A DNA stretch of 64,000 bases, from positions 42,780 through 106,779 of the forward strand of contig CANKVU010000019.1 of assembly GCA_947487205.1 (NCBI GenBank). The letters are read 5' to 3'. This DNA comes from an uncultured Paracoccaceae bacterium. GTDB lineage: Bacteria > Pseudomonadota > Alphaproteobacteria > Rhodobacterales > Rhodobacteraceae. The position numbers and the translations under genes were made by a program. The stretch's first letter is position 1. Each line of letters opens with the position of its first letter. The notes under the pieces are model-generated. The model saw only the letters and a program-made list of their open reading frames with translations. It searched no databases and was not told the DNA's origin. Shown piece after piece: positions 10,096 through 20,000 of the stretch.

Positions 10096-11048
10096 GGTGA
10101 AGCTCCTGACCTTACCGGTATCGCCGGATCGTAGGGCGGTTGCGCTGTGCAGCCCACATGGCGCGGGGAATGATGCCGACGCGTAAGCTACCGCCGGCGC
10201 CGGCCTGCCCCGATTGGGCGATCCGGTTTCCGGAGAAATGATAGCGGCGGCGGGACTTGATCCGACCTTCGGCCCGGGCGTCATGCGCCCGCGAGCCCCG
10301 GTTTTTCCGATGCAATCTTGCCGCGTTGGCGATCTCGCCTGTCGATCACGCCGATCTTTCGGGGGCGTGCTTTCAGGGGCGTGGGCGCTATCGGTGTTCG
10401 GATCGGATCGCGCGGGAACTGACACCGATCCTGCGATCACGCTGCCGCTTCCGTCGCCGGGCATGCAGGACCTGGCGCAATGGACGTGGTCGAACGCGAT
10501 CGATCGCGGTGCCACTGCCAGCGTCTCGCCGAACTCGCCCTGGCGCGTGCGCCCGGCGATATCGAGGGCGAACCCTTCCGCGGCGAGCCGGGAGAGCCCC
10601 TCGATCATCGGCTTCCAGCGTCCCGGGCCGCGCTCCACCTCGGGCAGCCTCGGCATGGCGTGATCGACGGCGGCGCGAGGGACCGGCCGGTCGCCATGGC
10701 GCCGGCGCAGTGCGGCCAGCCTCCGCGCGACGGCGCCGCCTCGGCGTCATCGCGTTCATCGGCACCCGGACGCGGTCCCCGCGCACGAGCGTGTCGTCGC
10801 ACCATCGGACATCCGGGTGTTGGCCGGCGAATGCGCCGGGATGTCGGTGGGACCCGAGTGCCGCGGCCGGCCGTCCTCCTCCAAACGATGCAGTCCCGGG
10901 AAAGCGCGGCGGCCCGGCCCGTCCGGGGCGTTACGGCCCCCGATTGACGCGCCTCGTCCTGGCCCGCATCGTGGCGCCGAACCCGCGGGGAGGAGTTTGC
11001 CGTGACGCGCATCATCCCGAACGATCAGGAGCGGGGACTTTCCGTCCA
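10096..11048. other. Long stretch with only decayed sequence
   Basis: This ~950-base interval between the deacetylase and the dehydrogenase has no intact gene that I can support. It holds the promoter side of both flanking genes and one fragment on the minus strand that looks like a relic (described separately). Other open frames are Arg/Pro-rich and look like GC artefacts. Confidence 0.45.
10455..10734 (-). pseudogene. Possible relic of a radical-SAM-type protein
   Basis: In one minus frame a stretch of ~90 codons reads like natural protein: RRRHGDRPVPRAAVDHAMPR, then ERGPGRWKPMIEGLSRLAAE, then GFALDIAGRTRQGEFGETLA. The RGPGxW...GLxxLAxxGFxxxxAGRT pattern resembles the middle of some radical SAM proteins. 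The CxxxCxxC cluster and both ends are missing, so if the reading is right this is a fragment. It shares its frame with the downstream deacetylase, which explains the misleadingly long open frame there. The assignment is a weak inference from memory of family patterns. Confidence 0.25.
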
Positions 11049-12095
11049 ATGGCGGTGAGCGGAGTATCCCCCGACCGACTGCGCGAATTCGCGACCGAGT
11101 GCTACGTGGCGCTCGGGGTGCCGCAATCCTCGGCGGAATGCGTGGCCGACACGCTCGTTCAGGCCGATCTGTGGGGTCATGCCTCGCACGGGCTCATGCG
11201 GCTGTTCTGGTACGGGAAGCGGCTGGAAAGCGGCGCGATGAATGCCCGGGCCATGCCGGAGGTCCAGGACGCGCCGCAGGCGTTGAGCCTCCTCGACGGC
11301 CAGGACGGCATCGGCCAGGTCATGGCGGCGGCGGCGATGGCACGGGCGATCCGGGGCGCGAAGGCGCACGGGATCGGCGCGGTGGCGGTGCGGAATTCCG
11401 GCCATTTCGGAACCGCGATGTACTTCACCCGCATGGCCGCCGAGGCGGGGTGCATCGGGTTCATCTCCACCAATGCCAGTCCCGCGATGGCCCCGTGGGG
11501 CGGGCGGGAGAAGCGGATCGGCAACAACCCGGCCTCGTGGGCCGCGCCGGCGGGACGCCACCCGCCGATGATGGTCGACATGGCCCACACGGCGGTCGCG
11601 CGCGGCAAGCTCTACGTCGCGCGGTCGCGGGGCGAGGCCATTCCCGAGGGCTGGGCCATCGATCCGAACGGCCTCGTGACCACGGACCCGGAGGCCGGGA
11701 TCGCCGGGACGATCCTGCCCATGGCGGGGCACAAGGGCTATGCGCTGACCTTCGCCATGGACGTTCTCTCGGGCGTGCTGTCGGGCAGCGCCTTTGCGCC
11801 CTCGGTGGTCGGGCCTTACGTGCCCGAGGGGCGCAGCGGGGCGGGCCATTTCGTGATGGCGGTCGACATCGCGGCCTGCCGGCCCCGCGCCGCCTTCGAC
11901 GCCGACATGGAGGCGCTCGTCGCGACCATGAAGGAGGCGCCCCGGGCGCCGGGCGTGGACGAGATCTTCTATCCCGGCGAGCTGGAGGCCCGGAACGAGG
12001 ACCGGGCCCTGCGGGAGGGCATCGACCTGCCCGACGAGGTGCTCCGCGACCTGGCGGAGGGGGCGGCGCGTCTCGGCGTGGCGACGCCGTTCTGA
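11049..12095 (+). CDS. Malate/L-lactate dehydrogenase-type (Ldh2 family) oxidoreductase
   Basis: A 348-residue NAD(P)-dependent oxidoreductase of the family of malate, sulfolactate and ureidoglycolate dehydrogenases. This family is unrelated to classical Rossmann-fold LDH. Seen: the N-terminal DLWGHASHGLMRLFWY motif with the family's conserved histidine, DGQDGIGQVMAAAAMARAI, the signature AVRNSGHFGTAMYFTRMAAE, the cofactor-loop PWGGREKRIGNNP and the late block GHKGYALTFAMDVLSGVLSG. The length is normal for the family. ATG 11049 begins at the expected N-terminus; an AGGAG lies 17 bases upstream, which is a long spacing, so translation may be weak. The reaction is oxidation of a 2-hydroxy acid to a 2-oxo acid; which acid cannot be told. 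It is monocistronic as far as seen, and the open frame continues upstream only through decayed sequence. Confidence 0.87.
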   Translation: MAVSGVSPDRLREFATECYVALGVPQSSAECVADTLVQADLWGHASHGLMRLFWYGKRLESGAMNARAMPEVQDAPQALSLLDGQDGIGQVMAAAAMARAIRGAKAHGIGAVAVRNSGHFGTAMYFTRMAAEAGCIGFISTNASPAMAPWGGREKRIGNNPASWAAPAGRHPPMMVDMAHTAVARGKLYVARSRGEAIPEGWAIDPNGLVTTDPEAGIAGTILPMAGHKGYALTFAMDVLSGVLSGSAFAPSVVGPYVPEGRSGAGHFVMAVDIAACRPRAAFDADMEALVATMKEAPRAPGVDEIFYPGELEARNEDRALREGIDLPDEVLRDLAEGAARLGVATPF

Positions 12096-12350
12096 GGGAG
12101 GCCGCGCGTTTCCGGCCGCTGGTGCGCATCGCGAGGGAAGGCGCCGCGCCCCGGGGCGGACCGATCGTGGGTGACGTGCGCGCGGGCCATGAGGCCGTAC
12201 ATCCCGCTCTGCCGGAAAATCCGCGTGAGGCATGGCGGCCAATTTTTTTCGCCGCACCGCGGCGTATCCCGGTTATATTTCTGCGTCGCGGCATTAGATG
12301 GAAGAGTAAGACGAAAGACACGGACACCCACTCCCGAAAGGAGCCCCGAC

Positions 12351-12785
12351 ATGGCTACGAAGCAGCAGAACGCGAAATCCGCCGCCACCGACATCCAGAG
12401 CCTCTTCGATCCGCGGGGCTACCAGGATGTCTTCAAGACCTGGGCGCAGATGAACGAGCGCGTCACCGGGCTCATGGTCGATGCCGCGGAGAAGACCACC
12501 GAGATCGCCCACGGCACGACGCAGGAAGCGCTGTCGAACGTCCGCGAGGTCGCCCAGGTGCGCGACGAGCCCGCCGATTACGGCAAGGCTTACAGCGATT
12601 TCATGCAGAAGCAGGTCGAGCTCTTCACTCGCACCGCGCAGAACTACGCTGAAGTAACCCAGAACAGCGCCAGCCAGGCGAGCGAACTGGCCTCCGAAGC
12701 GGGCCATGAGATCGGCGACAAGGTTGCCGCGAGCGCGCAGGGCGCTGCCGACAAGGCGTCCTCCGCCGCGAAGAAGGCCGCCTGA
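12351..12785 (+). CDS. Phasin family protein (PHA granule-associated)
   Basis: The 144-residue protein has a helical phasin domain with IQSLFDPRGYQDVFKTWAQM followed by amphipathic helices rich in Ala, Glu, Gln and Thr, and an Ala/Lys-rich tail ending SSAAKKAA. Phasins coat polyhydroxyalkanoate granules and control their size. A strong AAAGGAG lies 7 bases before the ATG, and a GNRA-loop terminator follows the gene, so it is a highly expressed single-gene unit. The upstream ~250 bases hold an AT-richer stretch (around 12240-12300) suited to a promoter. No PHA synthase or depolymerase is nearby in the window. The identification rests on composition, size and the conserved start of the domain. 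Confidence 0.85.
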   Translation: MATKQQNAKSAATDIQSLFDPRGYQDVFKTWAQMNERVTGLMVDAAEKTTEIAHGTTQEALSNVREVAQVRDEPADYGKAYSDFMQKQVELFTRTAQNYAEVTQNSASQASELASEAGHEIGDKVAASAQGAADKASSAAKKAA

Positions 12786-12816
12786 GGCTTTCCAAGTTCA
12801 GTATTGACGAGTGACG

Positions 12817-12848
12817 AACGGCGGGTCCTGCGAGGGGCCCGCCGTTTT
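12817..12848 (+). terminator. Rho-independent terminator after the phasin gene
   Basis: AACGGCGGG (12817-12825) pairs perfectly with CCCGCCGTT (12838-12846). Four further pairs including G-T wobbles lie inside, closing on a GCGA tetraloop, and TTTT follows. It begins 31 bases after the phasin stop. Confidence 0.85.
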
Positions 12849-12912
12849 CAGTCGAAACAAATCTGTGCTGCAATATGACATAACCTTGCTTACAGGCGAC
12901 AATTGTCGGGTC

Positions 12913-13262
12913 GGATGCGCGCGGGCCTGCATCTTTGCCCTCTTCACCGACACGAAGCGCATCGGCGGGCGCAGCGCCGCGTCTGCGATCGTCTCCCCAT
13001 CCGCGCGGTGGTTCCTCTCCCGTTTTGACGAAAGGCGTCACGTAAGCCGCCGGAACCGGCCGGACCTCGTGACCCTATGCCTGCGCGAACCGCCCCCAAT
13101 GGGGCAAAGTCGCGCGCGCCTCCATCGCCACCACGCAGGCGGGCTGCTCGGCCAGCAGTGCTGCCGGTCGAATCCGCGACATCGCCCGGTTCCACAGGCC
13201 CGTCCCGTCCGGACCGACAGCACAGACCTGGAAGCTTCCCTTCGCCTAGTCGAGCGCCGTAT
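12913..13262 (-). pseudogene. IS110-family transposase remnant
   Basis: Read on the minus strand, this DNA encodes the N-terminal part of an IS110-type (DEDD) transposase with damage. One frame gives ALD*AKGSFQVCAVGPDG, where GVDLAK is usual, then ACVVAMEARATLPHWGRFAQ, an in-frame stop, then GHEVRPVPAAYVTPFVK. The next conserved part, ADGETIADAALRPPMRFVSV, continues in a different frame. Two stops and a frameshift mean it is dead. The C-terminal half with the serine motif is absent. No terminal repeats are recognisable, as expected for IS110. It marks the stretch between phasin and VPLPA-CTERM genes as an insertion hot spot. Confidence 0.72.
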
Positions 13263-13370
13263 CGCCTGACCACGGAGAGGCGCTCCGTCGGGCCGATGCC
13301 CGGAATCGGGAGGGCGGCGGACTGGCCAAATTGACCGGCCATCCTGATTGTACAGGCAATGCCAGCCGCA

Positions 13371-13994
13371 TCAACCGACGTGGCGATCCGTTCGACCGCG
13401 TCGTCCAATGGCCGCCATGGCGATTCCCGCTCCGAGGAAGAGCGGGAGCGAGGCGGGGAGCGGAACCGGGGCCGGCACCACCGACTCGATCGCCCCCACC
13501 ACCTCGTAGCTCTCGCCGTCGGTGAGGTTCGCCAGGGGATCGTCCCCGGGAAGGTCCTGCGCGAAGACCAGTTCCACCAGAAGCGGCGCGGGCAGCGATC
13601 CCGCGCCGCCGCGCTCCGCGTCGAAGAGGACCTGGACCACGTCGCCCGGAATCGTGCCATATCCGCCAAGGACGCCCCCGAACAGAAGGTCGGATCCGGT
13701 GGCGTCGTCGTAGACCGACAGCGTGCCGAAGACCGTGCCCGCCGGGTCCTGCGTCCCGTAGGCGAGGGAGAGGTCGATGTAGTAATCCTCGCCGGCCGCG
13801 TCGAAGCCGAAGGTCAGTGGGTCGAGCAGGAGGTCGGCGCCCCCCGCCCCGTCCTCGACATAGGTCAGCGCCGGACCCACGGGGGCGATATCGATCCGGA
13901 CCTCGCCTGGCGCCACCGCGATCGGGGCCGCGGAGGCGGCGGCCGTCCAGCCCGCCGCGCAGAGGCTGGCGAGCGTCCTGGGAAGAATGGTCAT
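13371..13994 (-). CDS. VPLPA-CTERM sorted exported protein
   Basis: The 207-residue product starts with a Sec signal peptide (MTILPRTLASLCAAGWTAAA, cleavage near ASA-AP). It then has a beta-rich body of the cohesin/choice-of-anchor kind (IDIAPVGPALTYVEDGAGGA, YGTIPGDVVQVLFDAERGGA). It ends with VPLPASLPLFLGAGIAMAAI followed by RRGR, a classical VPLPA-CTERM sorting tail (motif, membrane helix, basic cluster). Such tails are processed by exosortase in rhodobacteral bacteria, which places the protein in the outer envelope or extracellular matrix. It lies 28 bases downstream of the giant nuclease gene on the same strand, so the two may be co-transcribed. The molecular function is unknown. Confidence 0.85.
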   Translation of the reverse strand: MTILPRTLASLCAAGWTAAASAAPIAVAPGEVRIDIAPVGPALTYVEDGAGGADLLLDPLTFGFDAAGEDYYIDLSLAYGTQDPAGTVFGTLSVYDDATGSDLLFGGVLGGYGTIPGDVVQVLFDAERGGAGSLPAPLLVELVFAQDLPGDDPLANLTDGESYEVVGAIESVVPAPVPLPASLPLFLGAGIAMAAIGRRGRTDRHVG

Positions 13995-14022
13995 GGTCGG
14001 GATCCTTTCGTCCGCCGGGCCC

Positions 14023-17000
14023 TCAAGCGGTGAGGCCCAGCATCGTGTATTCGGTGGTGATATCGATGGTGTCCGCGGTGACGCCGTCGCCGCGCATGAA
14101 GATCGCGTCGTTCCGACCCTCGGGGTCGTCGAGATAGAGGACGACCTGCGGTCCGGCCTCGCGGATGGAGGCGATCTCCACCCCCGGGGCGAGGGCGATC
14201 CGGTCCACCCCCACCTCGAAATCGTCGATCACGTCGCGCTCGCGGATGCCGTTCAGGGCCTCGTCGCCGATGACGAACGTATCCGCCCCGGCGCCTCCGT
14301 TCTGGAAGTCGTAGCGGCCGCCGCCGGAGACGATGATGTCGTCGCCCTCGGTGCCCATGATCCGGTCGATCCCGCCATCCTCGCCGAAGATGATGCTGGC
14401 GGCCGGGCCGTCGTCGATCACCGTGTCGTCGCGGAAGATCAGGTTCTGGATCCGATCGTCCTCCACCGGCCCGGCATCCACCATGTCATAGGCGGTCTCC
14501 TCGGTCGCGAAGTTCGCCGCGAGGTACTCGGCCAGGGCGTCCTGCTCGGTTCCGTCGGCGGCGAAGTCGGCCGCGCCGGTCATGGCCCCGTCCGTCTCCC
14601 CGTCGCCGTCGAGGTCATGGAGGTCGACCCGGTCGCTGACGTGATCCGGGAAGGGGTATCCGTCCCCGCCCTCGGCCAGGAAGTTCAGGGTGACGATCCG
14701 CACGTCGGCGGAGGCGTCGCCGACGATCTCGCCGTCCCGCACCAGGACGTCGAGGTCGTTGCCCTCGCCGTCGGTGATCGCCGCGCTGACGATCCGGTCG
14801 CCCGGCGCGCGGGCCTCGTTGAAGCTGAACCGGACCCCGGCGAGCTGCGGGAACTGTCCCGCGACCCCTTCCCCGGCGGAGCTGTCGATCTGCGCAACGC
14901 CGTGCTCCAGCACCGCGACCAGCCCTTCGCGGCTGAGAGTGACGAGGCTCAACCCGTTGTTGAAGGCCAGCGCGGTGGCGATGTCGTTCTGGCTGATCCC
15001 GCCCTCGGGCTTGATCACCTCGCCCTCGGAATTGACGATCTGTCCGTTGGGCGTCCGGACGGCCTCGGTCCCGCCCGGCGGCACCACCGCCTCGCCGATG
15101 GAGGCCCGGATGCCGCCGCCGTTCTTGATCGAGACCTGGACGGTCTCGTCGTATCCGCGCGCGATCGCCAGGTTCGCGTCGGCGGTCAGGTTGCCCAGGT
15201 TGGTCTCCTGGGTGCGGACCCCGTTGGGATCGGCGGGCGCGAAGGTGCCGGACCGGTTGCCGTTCAGGAAAACCTCGGAGCGGCCGAAGACGTTGCTCTC
15301 GGTGGCGATGATCCGGTCCTCGATGGCGTCGGCGATGGCCTGGATCTCGCGATCGACCAGGTCGCCGGCCCCGAGATCGGCCACGCCCTGGGCGTCCGTC
15401 GCATAGGCGCCGCTGACCTCGGGGTCGTAGCTCTCGGGGATGATCCGGCCCTCCGCGTCGAACTCGACGACCAGCCGACCCACATACGTGTAGGAGCCGT
15501 CGGTGTTTACCACCGCCGTGGAGCCGCCATCCGCGTTCTCGACGAATTGCGGATACGGGCCCTGGTCGCTGTCGCCGGCCCGTGCCCGGTCGGTCCCGTC
15601 GAAGAGGCGGGTGTTCGAGCCCCCGGCGACGATCACGTCCACGCTGGAGAGCCGCCCGGCCAGGTCCAGCTCGATGTCGAGCTGCTGCATGTGCGCCAGC
15701 AGCACCACCTTGTTCATCCCCGGATTGTCGGAGAGGAGGGTGTCCACCTCGCCCTGGATGATCCCCGCCAGTTCGTCGAGTTCCGCACCGGTCGGGGACG
15801 TCCCCGCCCAGTCCGGGTTCACCTCCAGCTCACCCGTGGAGGAGATCGACGGCAGGGTCGGCGTCGTGGCGCCCACCACGCCGATCAATTCTCCGTTCTC
15901 CTCCAGCACGGTCGAGGAGGTGACGGCATTGGGTATCGGCGGCTGCCCGCCCTCGACCTCCAGCGGCGCGAGGTTCGGGTCGGTGGAGAAGTCGAGGTTC
16001 GCCGAGAGGTAGGGGAAGGCCGTGCCCTCGAACTCCTGCCCCGCCAGATCCGAGGTGGCGAGGGCGGAGAAGTCGCCGTCGGCGTCGCCGGAGATCAGCC
16101 CGGCGAGGACCCCGGTCCCGTTGTCGAACTCGTGGTTGCCGAGCGCGATGGCCTGGAGGCCGAGCTCGTTCTGGATCTGGATGTCCGCGATCCCGGCGGA
16201 GCCGAACACCGCTTCCGAGGCCGCGTAGAAGACGCCCGGGATGAAGGCGTCGCCGGAGGAGAGGCGGATCGTGTTGTCCTCTACCCCGTCATTGCCGAGA
16301 TCCTGTGCTTCCAGAGCGTTCATCACCGCCGAGAGGTTCGGCGCGTCGACGATCGCACCCGACGCGGCCTCCTGATCGGCCAGGTGCAGCAGTTCGAGCG
16401 TATAGGGGCCCGTCTCCGGCTCCGGCTCCGGCTCGCCCAGCAGGTTCTCAAGGGTGTAGACGGAGACGGTGCCGCTGACCTCGTTGCCGGCGGCGATCTC
16501 GACCTTGCCGCTCGCGCTGTTTTCGGCGGGGATCACGGCGATGCCCTCGGGGCCGAGGTCGCTCATCGGATAGGGCGGCTCCGTATCGCCGGTGCCCCGG
16601 TCGTTCAGGTCGATGGTGCCGACATAGCGGATATATTCCGGCGCCTCGGGGTCGGTCACGTCCATGAAGACGAGCCCGTTCTGCCGCTCCAGCCCGATGA
16701 CGGCGATCTGCCGGCCGCCGACCTCGGCCATGGCGATGGCCTCGGGCTCCGGCCCCTTGTCGTCGGAGCGGTCCTCGGTGTCGAAGGGATCGGTGTTGTC
16801 CACGTTGAACAGGTCCGCGGGCAGTTCGCGGGCGATCACTTGCTCGAAGAGGTCGCCGCTGTCCGAGACGAGGGCGCCGTCCTCGTCCCAGATCGCGAAG
16901 GACCGCGCGCCGTAGACGTAGAGTTCGTCGAAGTCGCCGTCCCCGTCGGTGTCGCCGCGGGTCGTGGTGATGCCGAGCTCGCCGATCGCCTCGGGCGCCT

Positions 17001-20000
17001 GAAGGGCGGCAGCGTCGGGGAAGGCGGTGGGATCGAGGGTGACGTCCTGCACCTCCGCCTCCTCCGAGAAGCCGTCGTAATCGCGGCTGTCGCCCTCGTT
17101 CGCGGTGACGTAGTAGGTGCGCCCGTCGACCTCGTAGGAGGCGATGGCATCGGGCTGGTACATGCCGAAGATCGGGTAATTCTCGATGTTTACGCCGCCA
17201 TCCTCGTTCGACGCGTCAAGGCCGTTGCCGGGCAGCGCATGGTCCTTGAAGCCGAGCGGCACGATGTCGGTGAAGCTCTTCGAGGCGATGTCGAAGATGC
17301 CGAAGGCGTTCGCCTCCTGCAGGGTCACCATCAGCTCGCCGTTCCCCTCGGCGATGTATTCGGGCTCCAGGTCCTGGGCGAGGCTCGCGCCGGGGCCGAA
17401 GATCCGCACGCCGGCGCCTTCCAGCGTGGCACGCGCGCCGTCGAAGCTCCCGAAGCCGGCGAAGGTCACTTCGGAGGCGGAAGGATCGTCGCGGTTCAGG
17501 TCCACGACCGACAGGCCGCCCTCGGGATCCACCGTGTACTCGTCGTCGGGCTCGCCCTCGATCGCCACGAAGATCTGGCTGCCGTTCTTCGAGAAGGTCA
17601 GCATGTCCGGAAGGGCGCCCTTCGCGTCGAAGGTCGCCAGTTCGTCGCGCGTCTCCGCGTCGTAGAGTTTCACGAAGCCCGGATCGGTGACCTTCTCCGC
17701 CGACACCGCCACGGCGACGATGCCGCCGTTCACGGCGACGGAGTTCGCGCCGCCCGCGCCCACCTCGATCGTGTCGATCCGGACCAGGTTGGCACCTCGC
17801 GTCCCGAACACGTCCACGGTGCCGGCGTCGGCGTTGGTGACGAAGTACCGGCCGTCCTCGTAGGCCACGATCTCCGCCGCGCCCTCGTCGAAGGCCCCGG
17901 GCGCGCTGCGGGCCACGCGCTCGACCCCCAGCTCGAACGCGGGCGCCGCTCCGCCGAGCGAGAGGGAGGCGAGGATCGGATCGTGATCCGAAGCGGTCGC
18001 CGGGGTCTCGCCGAACTCGCTGTTGACGTGGACGGGGTCGAACTCGGCCCCGTCCGCGATATTCCGGCTGACCAGGATATGGTCGAGAGATTGGCTGTTT
18101 CCCTGGAAGTTGTAGGAATAGCGCTCGTCGGGGTCGAGCGTGTCGGTCAGGTTGGTCAGCACGGCCTCGCCCGGCGTGTCGATCACCTCCGACCCGGTCC
18201 AGCTCTTCGTCCCGGCCATGATCTCCAGCGGAGAGACGAACTCGAACTCGTTCATGTCGCCCGTGACGACCACGTTGGCGTCGGGATCGTCCGCCAGAAG
18301 CCCGTCGATGAAGTCGTTGACCTCCTGCGCCTGGGCGCGGCGCTCGTTCAGCGAGACGTTGACCGATGGGTCTTCCTGAAGGTCCTCGAAGGGCTGCGAC
18401 ATGCCCAGGATCGGGGCCGATCCGCCCTTCGACGACAGGTGATTGTTGATGACCTTCACCGTCTCGCCGTCCTTGACGAAGTCCGCGACGAGCGGCAGGC
18501 GGGCGCCCTCGAAGGCGCCGCCGGGGGCCTGGCTGCCGATGGCGCGCAGGCTGCCCTCGACGAGGCTCACCTCGTCGGCCTTGTAGAGGAAGACGTTGCG
18601 GATGTTGCCGCCCGGGAAGCCGCCCGAGGCATCCTCGATGATGAACGGGTTGTCGAGGTAGGCATAGCGCGGACCGCCCGCGGCCGCGATCTCGTCCACC
18701 AGGAGCTGCAGCGTCTCGTCGGCGGCGGTGACGCCTGACCCGTCCATGCCCACCGTGCCGTTGTTGTCCTGGATCTCCTGCAATCCGAGGATGTCGGGGG
18801 CGTCGAGATTGCCCACGATCTGCTCGGCGATCGCGGTGAAGCGGCCATTCGCCACGTCGAGGTCGTCCTCCCCCGTCCCGGGCGTGCCGTCGAGGTTGTC
18901 GTCGTCGTTCGGGTCGAGGTTCAGGACATTGTAGGAGGCGACCGTCAGACGGCCGCCCTCGCCCGTGATCCGCGACACCTCCGGGGTCAGGTCCGACGCC
19001 CCGACCTGGCCGGAGAAATCCTCGGTCGGCACGATCTGGAAATTGCCGAAGTCGTAATCCACGACACCCGTCACGTCGCCGAGCGCCGCGCCGGTATCGA
19101 CCAGCGGCGCGTCGAAGCCGGAGAGCTGCGGATCGGCGTCGATCTGGATCCGCTCGGGGTTGAAGTCGTCGGGCGAGATGTTGAGCGTGCCGCGCTGCGA
19201 CAGACCGCTCGCGGAGGCCCCCATGTCGGCGGCGGCGAAGATCTCGCCGAAGCCGTTGGTGCCCGAGACCGCGACGGCGTCGCTGACCGTGACCAGCATG
19301 CCCTCGAGCGCCTCGAAGAAGTCGATGCCGTCGGCGCCGGGATCGAAGCTCGCGAAGCTGTCACCGTCGATCTCCGTATCGGCGGGCCGCACGCCCGCCG
19401 CCCCGATCGTGACCGGCGCGACCGTGCCCGTGCCGGTGACCGTCACGCGGTCGGCGGCGATCTGCGTGGTGGGCAGGTTGCGGCTGGAGGCACCGCCGGG
19501 AAAGAATTCGCTCACGAAGCCTTGGACCTCGACCGCGTCGCCCGTCGCGACCCCGGGCGCGCCGCCGGTGAAGACGAAGATCGCGTCGGATGTCGTCGCA
19601 TCGCCGTCCCCCTCCCCGTCCTGCAGGTAGAAGCCGTTGCCGCCCGTCGCGGTGACGATGCCGCCGGTCACGACCAGGGCGCCGTCGACGGAGGCCACGC
19701 TCGGCACGATCGCGAGGAAATCCGCCGCGCCCTGGCCGTCGTCCAGGACGAAGGGGGAGATGTGGCCCGCGCCCTGGATCTCGTAGACCGCCGCCGCGAT
19801 GGCGTCGTCTCCGGTGCCGTCCCCCGCCCGGTTCGCCGCGCCGGGCGTATCGCCGGAGAGGTCGCCGAAGGGGAGCGGCGCGAAGCCGCCACCGGCGAGG
19901 CGCGCGGCCCCGGCCGCGGTGAAGTCGCCGTCGGGGCCGACCACCGTGCCGGAATAGGTCACGTCGGGCGTTCCGTCCCCGTCGACAAGGGAGACGCTGT

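Noticed and set aside
13987..18738. A 1583-residue plus-strand frame opposite the nuclease gene
   Set aside because: The composition (His, Val, Arg, Gly-rich) and lack of motifs mark it as the antisense of the nuclease; the minus-strand frame has clear enzyme domains.
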